DNA of 64,000 nt from Asanoa ishikariensis (GTDB taxonomy: Bacteria > Actinomycetota > Actinomycetes > Mycobacteriales > Micromonosporaceae): NCBI RefSeq assembly GCF_900107455.1, contig NZ_FNQB01000002.1, positions 372,001 to 436,000 of the forward strand. Reading direction: 5' to 3'. Positions 17,159 through 23,616 of this stretch are shown here, piece by piece (position 1 is the stretch's first letter; the number at the start of each line of letters is the position of its first letter). Under the pieces are notes generated by a model that saw only the letters and a program-made list of their open reading frames with translations, did no database searches and was not told where the DNA came from. The translations under genes and the position numbers were made by a program.

Positions 17159-19336
17159 GTGGCGGTTGACTCTCCGGCGGAGCAGGTGCTCGCGGGCCTC
17201 GACCCCGAGCAGCGCACCGCCGTGACCGCGGCGGCCGGGCCGGTCTGCATCCTGGCCGGCGCCGGCACCGGAAAGACGCGGGCGATCACTCACCGCATCG
17301 CTTATCGCACTCTGCGTGGTGACATCGCGGGGCGACATCTGCTCGCCGTCACGTTCACCGCGCGGGCGGCGGCCGAGATGCGGGCCCGGCTCGCGGCGCT
17401 CGGTGTCGCCGGGGTGCAGGCGCGCACGTTCCACGCGGCGGCGATGCGGCAGGTGCGCTACTTCGCGCCACGGCTGCTCGCCGGTCGTGAGCTTCCTGAG
17501 CTCGTCGCCAGCAAGGCCCGGTTGGTCGGGTTGGCCGCTGCCCGGGTGGGTGTGCGCACCGACCGCACCGGGGCGCGTGACCTCGCCAGCGAGATCGAGT
17601 GGGCCAAGTCCTCGCTGGTCGAGCCCGGCGAATACGTGGTAGCGGCGGCCAAGTCGACCCGCGAGACCCCGTTCGAGGCGGCCAAGGTGGCCGAGGTGTT
17701 CGCCGCCTACGAGCAGCTCAAGCGGGGCAACGGGGTGATCGACTTCGAAGACCTGCTGCGGGCGGCGGTGTGGGGGATCGAGGAGCACTCCGACGTCGCC
17801 GAGCAGGTGCGGGCGCAGTACCGGCACTTCGTGGTCGACGAATACCAGGACGTCAACCCGTTGCAGCAACGGCTGCTCGACGCCTGGCTCGGCGGGCGCG
17901 ACGACCTGACCGTGGTCGGCGACGCGTCTCAGACGATCTACTCGTTCACGGGCGCGACCTCCGCCTACCTGATCGACTTCCCGCGAAAGCGGAGCTCGGC
18001 GGTGGTGGTCCGGTTGGTCCGCGACTACCGGTCGACGCCGCAGGTGGTCGGGCTGGCCAACGCGGTGATCCGGCAGGCCCGCGGCACCGAGGCGCGGCTG
18101 CGGCTGGAATTGGTCGGCCAGCGGCCCTCGGGTGCCGAGCCCGAGCTGCGCATCTTCCAGGACGAGCCGGGCGAGGCGGCGGCGGTATCGGCCCGGTGCA
18201 AGCAGCTCATCGCCAGCGGCACGCCGGCGCGCGAGATCGCGGTGCTGTTCCGCACCAACGCGCAGTCCGAGACCTACGAGAAGGCTTTGGCCGAGGCCGA
18301 GGTGCCCTACGTCGTCCAAGGCGCCGAGCGGTTCTTCGAGCGCACCGAGGTGCGGCAGGCGCTCGTGGCGCTGCGGGCGGCGACCCGGTCCACCGATCCG
18401 GGCGAGCCGTTGGTGCGGTCGGTGGCCGCCGCGCTGGAGGCCGTCGGCTGGGCGCCCGAGCAGCGTCCCCCGGGCGGTGCGGCGCGTGAGCGTTGGGAGG
18501 CGCTGGCCGCGCTCGTACAGGTCGCCGAGGAGTTCGCCGCCACGCCGGTGCTGCTGCCGATCGGCGAGGGCGCCGTGTCGTCGCGGCCGCCTTCACTCAC
18601 CGACTTCGTCGAGGAGTTGGCGCGGCGGGCGGCGGCGCAGCACGCGCCGACCGTCGACGGCGTGACCCTCGCGTCGCTGCACTCGGCCAAGGGGCTCGAA
18701 TGGGACGCCGTGTTCCTGGTCGGGCTGTCGGACGGCACGCTGCCGACCACGTATGCCAAGACACCCGAGCAGGTCGAAGAGGAACGCCGGCTGCTCTACG
18801 TCGGAGTGACCCGGGCGCGGGAGTGGCTCTGGCTCTCCTATGCGATCTCCCGCTCGCCGGGCGGGCGACCCCGGCGGCCGTGCCGGTTCCTGCCGCAGTT
18901 CGACGGGCGGCCGGGCGGCGGGGGCGGCTCCGCGGGGGCCACCGGCGTCGCGCGACTCAGTCGCAAAACCGACAGCAGACCGCCACGGATCGTGTCGTGC
19001 CGGGTCTGCGGCGCCACGTTGCTCGGCGGCGCCGACCGCAAACTCGGCCGGTGCGCGACCTGTCCGTCCGATCTGGACGAAGAGCTGCTTGGCCGGCTCC
19101 AGGCCTGGCGGGCGCGCGTTTCCGCAGGTCAGCGCGTTCCGGCATACGTCGTCTTCACTGACGCGACGCTGGTCGCCATCGCCGAGCGCAAGCCCGCGCA
19201 GCGGTCCGACCTGATCGCCATCGCTGGCATCGGTCCGCGGAAGCTGGGCCTCTACGGCGATGCCGCGCTGGCCCTGGTGGCCGGTGCGGCGGTTGATGAT
19301 CTTGAGCCAGAAAAAACTTCTGCGAATGACCCGTAA
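17159..19336 (+). CDS. uvrD2: UvrD2 superfamily I DNA helicase with zinc knuckle and HRDC domain
   Basis: 725 aa. A 3'-to-5' helicase for DNA repair/replication. Walker A AGAGTGKT is at 33-40, VVDEYQDVNP (Asp227, Glu228) is motif II, and GDASQTIYSFTGA and VTRAREWLWLSY are motifs III and VI. The UvrD2-specific tail has CxxC pairs at Cys614/617 and Cys632/635, then an HRDC domain (about 650-710) with IAERKPAQRSDLIAIAGIG. GTG start at 17159 with no Shine-Dalgarno; a CATGAT box 8 bases upstream would allow a leaderless message. whiB7 follows in the same direction. Confidence 0.93.
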   Translation: MAVDSPAEQVLAGLDPEQRTAVTAAAGPVCILAGAGTGKTRAITHRIAYRTLRGDIAGRHLLAVTFTARAAAEMRARLAALGVAGVQARTFHAAAMRQVRYFAPRLLAGRELPELVASKARLVGLAAARVGVRTDRTGARDLASEIEWAKSSLVEPGEYVVAAAKSTRETPFEAAKVAEVFAAYEQLKRGNGVIDFEDLLRAAVWGIEEHSDVAEQVRAQYRHFVVDEYQDVNPLQQRLLDAWLGGRDDLTVVGDASQTIYSFTGATSAYLIDFPRKRSSAVVVRLVRDYRSTPQVVGLANAVIRQARGTEARLRLELVGQRPSGAEPELRIFQDEPGEAAAVSARCKQLIASGTPAREIAVLFRTNAQSETYEKALAEAEVPYVVQGAERFFERTEVRQALVALRAATRSTDPGEPLVRSVAAALEAVGWAPEQRPPGGAARERWEALAALVQVAEEFAATPVLLPIGEGAVSSRPPSLTDFVEELARRAAAQHAPTVDGVTLASLHSAKGLEWDAVFLVGLSDGTLPTTYAKTPEQVEEERRLLYVGVTRAREWLWLSYAISRSPGGRPRRPCRFLPQFDGRPGGGGGSAGATGVARLSRKTDSRPPRIVSCRVCGATLLGGADRKLGRCATCPSDLDEELLGRLQAWRARVSAGQRVPAYVVFTDATLVAIAERKPAQRSDLIAIAGIGPRKLGLYGDAALALVAGAAVDDLEPEKTSANDP

Positions 19337-19342
19337 AACCGT

Positions 19343-19370
19343 TTGCCCTCCCTCGGAGGGGAGGCATAGC
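19343..19370 (+). promoter_or_regulatory. whiB7: Candidate whiB7 promoter
   Basis: TTGCCC (19343-19348) and CATAGC (19365-19370) are separated by 16 bases; TTTGCC at 19342 gives 17. Directly upstream is the A-rich GTAAAACC, which fits the AT-rich site just before the -35 that WhiB7's AT-hook contacts at its own promoter. The spacer holds CCCTCC/GGAGGG, which could also form a short hairpin ending uvrD2 transcripts. No start site has been measured here. Confidence 0.4.
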
Positions 19371-19461
19371 CTCAGAGCACACCAGGAGAGAGCGCTGCTC
19401 AAACCTGGTTAGGCAGAGATATTCCGTTCGCTTGACGAGTCAGCAGAAGGAGGTGGCCCCG

Positions 19462-19710
19462 GTGGCAAGCATCTACACGACCCGACCGTGGTCGCTGAGC
19501 GCTGCCCCGAGCCCGGCGGAGACTTCGCGTCTCGCTGTGCTTGCCCAGGCTCAGATCGCGCCGGCATATCAGGCCCAGGCTCAGACCGAGCTGATCTTGG
19601 TGCCTACTGCCGTCACGTTCCACGGGACCACTGCGTCCACGGTCAAGGGCATCCGGGTCAAGGGCGGCATGGATGTCAGCGGCGTTCCACCTCGAAGTAG
19701 GCCGGTCTAG
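19462..19710 (+). CDS. whiB7 leader peptide (upstream ORF, 82 aa)
   Basis: A GTG at 19462 follows an excellent AGAAGGAGG site (7-base spacing) and opens an 82-codon frame that ends at TAG 19708-19710, just before the terminator at 19736. An in-frame ATG at 19432 is possible but lacks a ribosome site. The peptide resembles no enzyme; it is rich in Ala, Gln and Thr (AQAQIAPAYQAQAQTE). In mycobacteria and Streptomyces a translated leader ORF plus terminator controls whiB7 (wblC) by sensing ribosome inhibition; this ORF has the same position and geometry. Confidence 0.7.
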   Translation: MASIYTTRPWSLSAAPSPAETSRLAVLAQAQIAPAYQAQAQTELILVPTAVTFHGTTASTVKGIRVKGGMDVSGVPPRSRPV

Positions 19711-19736
19711 CAAATAGACCTCCGGCTCGCTTCGAG
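19691..19736 (+). promoter_or_regulatory. Alternative RNA hairpin competing with the whiB7 attenuator
   Basis: CTCGAAG (19691-19697) can pair with CTTCGAG (19730-19736), and GGTCTA (19704-19709) with TAGACC (19715-19720). The structure spans the leader stop codon and uses the first G of the terminator stem, so the two folds are at least partly exclusive. Ribosome position at the leader stop could decide which forms. Pairing is read directly; the switching role is inference. Confidence 0.45.
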
Positions 19737-19778
19737 GCCGCGGAACCCGTAACCCGGGATCCGCGGCCTTAGTTTTTT
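19736..19778 (+). terminator. Intrinsic terminator/attenuator between leader ORF and whiB7
   Basis: GGCCGCGGA pairs perfectly with TCCGCGGCC, extended after one A/A mismatch by CCCG/CGGG with a TAACC loop. TTAGTTTTTT follows. It lies 25 bases after the leader stop and 61 bases before the whiB7 start, so it must be read through for whiB7 to be made. Confidence 0.85.
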
Positions 19779-19839
19779 GCTCCATCAGTTTTGCCAAAGC
19801 GGTCCATGAGACCGAAAGCGAGAGAGAGGTGACCGGGCG

Positions 19840-20211
19840 ATGAGCCTGGCCTTGGCCAACCCCGACGCGAAGAGCGTCGAGTTGGACGCGGAACTGCCTT
19901 GTCGGAAGTTCGACCCGGACCTTTGGTTCGCCGACGCACCTACCGAGCTCGAACTGGCGAAGTCGCTCTGCGGGGACTGCCCGCTGCGCGTCGAGTGCCT
20001 GTCCGGCGCGGTCGAGCGTGCCGAGCCCTGGGGCGTCTGGGGCGGCGAGATCTTCGAGCGCGGCGCGGTAGTGCCCCGCAAGCGGCCCCGTGGCCGTCCG
20101 CGTAAGGAAGACGTCGCCCGCGACGCGGTCCTCCGAGTCGAGGTCGAGGCGCGGATGGCAGCCGAAGGGCTCGCCGAGCAGCCGCGCGTCGCGGTCCGAC
20201 TGGCGGCCTGA
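19840..20211 (+). CDS. whiB7: WhiB7 transcriptional regulator of intrinsic antibiotic resistance
   Basis: 123 aa. WhiB7 binds the primary sigma factor and activates drug-resistance genes when ribosomes are inhibited. Iron-sulfur ligands are Cys21, 44, 47 and 53, followed by the G(I/V)WGG turn GVWGGE at 65-70. The AT-hook RGRPRK at 84-89 separates WhiB7 from other Wbl proteins. A basic-acidic tail of 34 residues follows. GAGAGAGGT precedes the ATG at 19840. Position after uvrD2 matches M. tuberculosis (Rv3197A, from memory). Expression is likely autoregulated and attenuated by the leader ORF and terminator at 19462-19778. Confidence 0.93.
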   Translation: MSLALANPDAKSVELDAELPCRKFDPDLWFADAPTELELAKSLCGDCPLRVECLSGAVERAEPWGVWGGEIFERGAVVPRKRPRGRPRKEDVARDAVLRVEVEARMAAEGLAEQPRVAVRLAA

Positions 20212-20296
20212 CATGTCAACGGTCCGCGTAAGCCACACCACCCACGTCGAGAAACCGAGAACAAACGCCATGACCAGTGAAAACGGAGCTACGGAC

Positions 20297-20443
20297 ATGA
20301 ATCTCATCCAAGAAGCGTTGTCCCGAGCGCGAATGCGTCTGCCTCAGACCGGCAGGAAGACGCGCTCTGAGGCCACCCGATCTGCCCGCAACATCGCCAT
20401 GTCGGCTCGCCGCGAGTCTGCGCGCCAGATGGGCGGCTGGTAG
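20297..20443 (+). CDS. Small basic protein cotranscribed with whiB7 (48 aa)
   Basis: Function unknown. An ATG at 20297 with GGAG 8 bases upstream opens a 48-codon frame rich in Arg and Ser (SRARMRLP, SEATRSARNIAMSARRES). An in-frame ATG at 20270 would add nine residues but has no ribosome site. It starts 85 bases after whiB7 and is followed by a strong terminator, with no terminator between, so it shares the whiB7 transcript. The size and charge would suit an RNA- or ribosome-binding peptide, but that is a guess. Confidence 0.6.
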   Translation: MNLIQEALSRARMRLPQTGRKTRSEATRSARNIAMSARRESARQMGGW

Positions 20444-20460
20444 ATCACGCTTTCCTGATC

Positions 20461-20494
20461 GGCCCGCTCCCTTCGGGGGGCGGGCCGGCTCTTT
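20461..20494 (+). terminator. Intrinsic terminator of the whiB7 transcript
   Basis: GGCCCGCTCCC pairs with GGGGGCGGGCC around a TTCG tetraloop (20461-20486), followed by GGCTCTTTT. It closes the whiB7 and small-ORF unit. Confidence 0.8.
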
Positions 20495-20514
20495 TGGGCA
20501 TCAAGTTGGCATCA

Positions 20515-20568
20515 AGATCGGATGATCAAGATCGAGATCAAGGTCGAGATCAAGGTCGAGATCGAGAT
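20515..20568. repeat. Short degenerate tandem repeat of GATCAAG/GATCGAG units
   Basis: About nine variants of a 6-base unit (GATCRA/GRTC mixture; 12-base unit GAGATCAAGGTC clearly repeated). It lies in the non-coding stretch 20495-21008 just after the whiB7 terminator. No coding or operator role is evident. Confidence 0.6.
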
Positions 20569-20660
20569 CTGGTCCCGGGTTCGCGGTGGTCCGGACCGTT
20601 GCTCCCGCCGGGGACCGCTCGCTTCGCTTCGCTGCCAGGTCCGCCGTGGGCTTCTTCGGA

Positions 20661-20818
20661 TGGATGCGCTGCGCGCGGGGCTCGGCCACCGCCCATCGGC
20701 TTCCGCCAGTCGGCTGGCCGCGGGGACCGTGCCCGCCGCTGGATGTGCTGCGCGTATGACTCGGCCGCCGCCTGTCGGCCGCCGGCGGACCGCGCCCGCC
20801 GCCGTGTCGGCTGCCCGC
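20661..20818. repeat. Two diverged copies of a ~79-bp direct repeat
   Basis: TGGATGCGCTGCGCG at 20661 and TGGATGTGCTGCGCG at 20740 begin two imperfect copies that both continue into CTCGGCC(A/G)CCGCC. They lie in the ~560-base gene-free stretch 20444-21008. I see no plausible gene there: frames on both strands have no ribosome sites and resemble no protein. Confidence 0.45.
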
Positions 20819-20852
20819 CAACACGCTGAGAGCGGGTGGGCCGCTTCCTCTC

Positions 20853-21006
20853 GTCAGCCGCTGTCCCAATGACGTCAGGTGGGCGCTTCAGTGGAGGCAG
20901 CGGAAGAGGTATGTGGTGCGGTCGGCGGTCGTCAGCGGCTGTCGCATGACGTCAGGTGGGCGCTTCAGTGGAGGCAGCGGAAGAGGTATGTGGTGCGTTC
21001 GCCGGT
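20853..21006. repeat. Two decayed tandem copies of the 3' end of the CbrC-like gene (77-bp period)
   Basis: TGACGTCAGGTGGGCG-type copies start at 20870 and 20947, and the parental TGACGCCAGG sequence lies at 21024: an exact 77-base period. Each copy also holds the CGTCAGC(C/G)GCTGT block that covers the parental stop codon. Read on the minus strand they still give LFRCLH but the next Cys codon of the zinc pair is TGA, so they are non-coding remnants of the last ~26 codons. Confidence 0.8.
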
Positions 21007-21008
21007 CG

Positions 21009-21551
21009 TCAGCCGCTGTCCCATGACGCCAGGTGTGCGCCGCAGCGCAGGCAGCGGAACAAGTACGCCGTGGGCTCGCCGGTGCGGTCGAGACTGCGGA
21101 TGAAGTCTTCCGCGTATTGCTCCGCCCAGCCCGACCGCCGCAGGTCAGCGCGGATCATGTCGACCGCGTCCGGATGCGCCGCCAGCTCGCGATAGCCGGC
21201 CGGGCCCAGGAACGCGGCGCCGTCCGCGCAGTGGAAGAGCCATGACTCCTGCTGCCATCCGACGAAGCCGGGCGTACGTCGGGTGATCTCCATGACGACC
21301 TCGGGCGGCACGTCGTCGGGAACGCCGACGGCGTCGGTGAAGTCGGCCGGCTGAGCCACCTCGTCGCCGCCGATGCCGAGCGCCCGGGACGCCTCTCCGG
21401 AGTGGATGCAGTCGAGGCAGAGGTTCTCGGCGCGGCGGCCGTAGATCGGTCCGGTGTAGCGGACCTCGCGATGCTGGCCGCAGACATGGCACACGTGCTC
21501 GGCGCGCTCGGCCGAGCCGGTCGCGATCGGGTCCGGGTGGTAGCGGAACAT
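21009..21551 (-). CDS. CbrC family protein (UPF0167)
   Basis: 180 aa. The start FRYHPDPIATGS and the CHVCGQHREVRYTGPIYG segment are typical of the CbrC family, named for an E. coli gene affecting colicin E2 tolerance; biochemical role unknown. A second pair LCLDCIHSGEAS follows, and the C-terminus has YLFRCLRCGAHLASWD, so three Cys pairs probably bind zinc. It starts 3 bases after the stop of the nucleotidyltransferase-like gene, forming a leftward operon. Two degraded copies of its own 3' end lie immediately downstream. Confidence 0.8.
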   Translation of the reverse strand: MFRYHPDPIATGSAERAEHVCHVCGQHREVRYTGPIYGRRAENLCLDCIHSGEASRALGIGGDEVAQPADFTDAVGVPDDVPPEVVMEITRRTPGFVGWQQESWLFHCADGAAFLGPAGYRELAAHPDAVDMIRADLRRSGWAEQYAEDFIRSLDRTGEPTAYLFRCLRCGAHLASWDSG

Positions 21552-21554
21552 CGC

Positions 21555-22166
21555 TCAGCCCGACAAACCGCCGCCGGAGAGGAGGGCGCGGGTGGCATCC
21601 CAGCCCTCTACGGCCTGGTCGAGGGTGGCCAGGTCGGCCGGACCGCGCAGGCGGCGCCACGGCGGTGCGGTCGCCACCTCGGCGGGGTTCGGCGCGTGCG
21701 GGCGGATGGTGGTCGCGGCCACGTCGCCGTCGAGGTCGAGCTCCGGCAGCCAGTCCGGCGCCGGCAGGCGGGACGCGACCCCGAGCAGGCCCGGTCCCTC
21801 GTTCGGGGCCACTGCGACCGTCTTCGTGGTCAGCGGGCGGAACAGCTTGCCGAGAATCAGGCCGGGCAGGTCGGGCACGTCGGCGGCGATCACCGCTGCC
21901 TGGTCGTAGCCGTCCGCCGCGGCCGCCGCGAAGGTGGCGTTGACGGTGGTCGACGGGACCTCGTACACCTGCATCGAAGGCCAGGCCACCGCCTCGGCGA
22001 GGGGCCGGTCGGCGGGTGTGGCGGCGATCGCGGGGTCGACCTCGTTGAGGGTCGCCAGCAGGTCGACGACGTCCTCGGCGAGCGCATGGCGCCACTTCTC
22101 GAGTTCGATGCCGGGAGGTGCCCAGGTCACCTGGGTGAGCAGTACGACGATCACACGGCGGGTCAC
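21555..22166 (-). CDS. Glycosyl/nucleotidyltransferase-like protein (DUF2064/CofC-like fold, tentative)
   Basis: 203 aa. The segment AAVIAADVPDLPGLILGKLF followed by VAVAPNEGPGLLGVASRLP resembles the D-x-P-D-L-P and pyrophosphorylase loops of DUF2064 and CofC-type nucleotidyltransferases, but the N-terminal nucleotide-binding loop is not convincing. Function unknown. GTG start at 22166, 7 bases after TAACCT on the minus strand and without a ribosome site, so it is probably leaderless. It is the first gene of the operon with the CbrC-like gene. Confidence 0.6.
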   Translation of the reverse strand: MTRRVIVVLLTQVTWAPPGIELEKWRHALAEDVVDLLATLNEVDPAIAATPADRPLAEAVAWPSMQVYEVPSTTVNATFAAAAADGYDQAAVIAADVPDLPGLILGKLFRPLTTKTVAVAPNEGPGLLGVASRLPAPDWLPELDLDGDVAATTIRPHAPNPAEVATAPPWRRLRGPADLATLDQAVEGWDATRALLSGGGLSG

Positions 22167-22173
22167 GGACCCA

Positions 22174-22179
22174 AGGTTA
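22174..22179 (-). promoter_or_regulatory. -10 box of leaderless promoter for the 22166 gene
   Basis: TAACCT on the minus strand, then 7 bases, then the GTG start. It lies between this gene and the stop codon of the upstream YgjP-type gene at 22182. Confidence 0.45.
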
Positions 22180-22181
22180 TT

Positions 22182-22712
22182 TCAGTCCGCCAGGACCAGG
22201 CCCGTGGTGGCGGCGACGCCCTCGAGAAAGCCACGGGCGCGCTCGGTCTTGTCATAGCGACCCACGAGGGCCCAGAAACGGGCGTTGTGGCTGGGGACGA
22301 CGAGGTGGGCGAGCTCATGGAGCAGCACGTAGTCGATCACCCAGTCGGGCATCTCCTGGATCCGGTGCGAGATGCGAATCGACCGGTCAGCGGGCGTGCA
22401 CGACCCCCAGCGGCCGTTCTGGTTGGTGACCCAACGGACACTGGCCGGTTGGGCGGCACGGGCGAACTCAGCCAGGTAGAGAGCGATCAGGCGCCGGGAG
22501 CGAGCCTGGAGCTCGGCGTCGCTGCGGCTGAGGCGCTGCTCGCGGGCGGCGAGACGGGCGAGCATCTTGTCAACCCACTCGGTCTCCTCGGCCCGGGAGA
22601 ACTGGTCGGGTATGAGCACGACCACGCGCTCGCCGTCACGGTAGGCGGACACCGTCCGGCGCCGGCGCTGTGAGCGCCGTACCTCGACGACCGGCTTCCG
22701 CGTGGCGGCCAC
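22182..22712 (-). CDS. YgjP/SprT-like zinc metallopeptidase (DUF45)
   Basis: 176 aa. The zinc motif is LLHELAHLVVPSHNARFW (HELAH plus a downstream His), preceded by the family signature RWVTNQNGRWGSC. Members are predicted cytoplasmic metalloproteases of M48-like fold; substrates are not known. The start was placed at GTG 22712 because the frame upstream has no family resemblance. The basic N-terminus (VRRSQRRRRTVSAYRDG) leads into the conserved beta-strand region. Divergent, across ~510 bases, from the DUF5679 gene. Confidence 0.85.
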   Translation of the reverse strand: MAATRKPVVEVRRSQRRRRTVSAYRDGERVVVLIPDQFSRAEETEWVDKMLARLAAREQRLSRSDAELQARSRRLIALYLAEFARAAQPASVRWVTNQNGRWGSCTPADRSIRISHRIQEMPDWVIDYVLLHELAHLVVPSHNARFWALVGRYDKTERARGFLEGVAATTGLVLAD

Positions 22713-22974
22713 TACCGCGCCCCGGAGCCCCAGGTTCCGTTCACGAACGCACGCTAACCGGTAGGTGCCATGCCGCCGCAAGGGCCAACACACACGGTCA
22801 CGCCGGGAAAGTGCTAGTTCACGACGTGTCGTCCGGAAAAAATTTCGCGGGTACGTCGTTGGCGGTGGGTCCGCTGCGCCCCGAGGGACCCTACGGCAAA
22901 CGTTAAGGGATCCCACGCTCGGATGGGCCGCAAACGGCGTGATCCAGCTCGCACGAGCGCTTTGGTCGGCGTGT

Positions 22975-23003
22975 CTCGGCCGAATCTGACTAATCAGGCC
23001 GAG
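22975..23003. other. Hairpin in the 22713-23226 intergenic region
   Basis: CTCGGCC/GGCCGAG with an inner CTGA/TCAG stem. The 514-base gap it lies in shows no convincing gene; it should hold the promoters for the leftward YgjP-type gene and the rightward DUF5679 gene. Confidence 0.35.
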
Positions 23004-23081
23004 TCCGACATGCACACTCGTCCCCGTCAGGTGTCGCATCGCACTACCAGCGGAGCCCCGTCCCTGGTGATGATCGGGTTC

Positions 23082-23113
23082 CTGACATGGAACCGCCCGC
23101 TTGTGGGTAGGGT
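23082..23113 (+). promoter_or_regulatory. Candidate promoter of the DUF5679 gene
   Basis: TAGGGT (23108-23113), a common actinobacterial -10, has CTGACA 20 bases upstream (23082-23087); the spacing is long. The predicted start would fall inside the palindromes at 23111-23143. Confidence 0.35.
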
Positions 23114-23143
23114 CCGCGGACCGGCGGTCACACGTGTGACCGC
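23111..23143. promoter_or_regulatory. Two adjacent perfect palindromes (candidate operator)
   Basis: GGTCCGCGGACC (12 bp, 23111-23122) is followed one base later by GCGGTCACACGTGTGACCGC (20 bp, 23124-23143). Both are perfect. They sit at or just after the predicted transcription start of the DUF5679 gene, where a repressor could act. The binding protein is unknown. Confidence 0.5.
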
Positions 23144-23226
23144 GGAGAAGCCCCGACGTCGGCGCTCTTGTGCCGCACCCGGGCATTCGCCGGGGCGAAA
23201 CCGGCGAACAAGACTAGGAGGGCATC

Positions 23227-23394
23227 GTGGCCGACAAGGCCCAGACCTACAACGGGTATTGCGTCAAGTGCAAGGAGAAGCGGGACTTCACGGGCACCGT
23301 CGAGGTGTCGAAGACCGGTATGAACATGGCCAAGGGCAAGTGCCCGGTTTGTGGGACCACGGTCAACCGGATCCTCGGCAAGGCGAAGGTCTGA
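23227..23394 (+). CDS. DUF5679 family zinc-ribbon peptide (55 aa)
   Basis: A GTG at 23227 with TAGGAGGG 4-5 bases upstream opens a 55-codon frame. YCVKCKEKRDFTG and GKCPVCGTTVNR form two CxxC knuckles of a zinc ribbon, as in the small actinobacterial DUF5679 proteins. Many Lys residues suggest nucleic acid or ribosome contact, but the role is unknown. It stands alone with its own promoter region and possible operator palindromes. The gap 23395-23616 after it holds no gene I can support. Confidence 0.88.
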   Translation: MADKAQTYNGYCVKCKEKRDFTGTVEVSKTGMNMAKGKCPVCGTTVNRILGKAKV

Positions 23395-23616
23395 CCGGGA
23401 GTTTTCGCTCCGGCCCTCGGCCGGCGTGTACTGACGTAGTTGCGACGGGAGAGGGCGGCCACTCGGCCGTCCTCTCCGGCGTCTCGGAACGAATACGGAG
23501 TGTTATCAAGATCGGGCGGTCAGATTACCGGCTGGTTGTGGATAACTCGCCGGAAGCTGTGGATAACCCCGTGTACATGACCCGCCACCTGTGGACAACG
23601 AGCCGATGGCCGCTAG

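Noticed and set aside
20494-20872. Overlapping open frames of 110-120 codons after whiB7
   Set aside because: They run through simple and diverged repeats on both strands, lack ribosome sites and resemble no protein.
20853-21100. Regular 77-bp repeats suggestive of a CRISPR array
   Set aside because: Units are contiguous without unique spacers and are homologous to the adjacent gene's 3' end.
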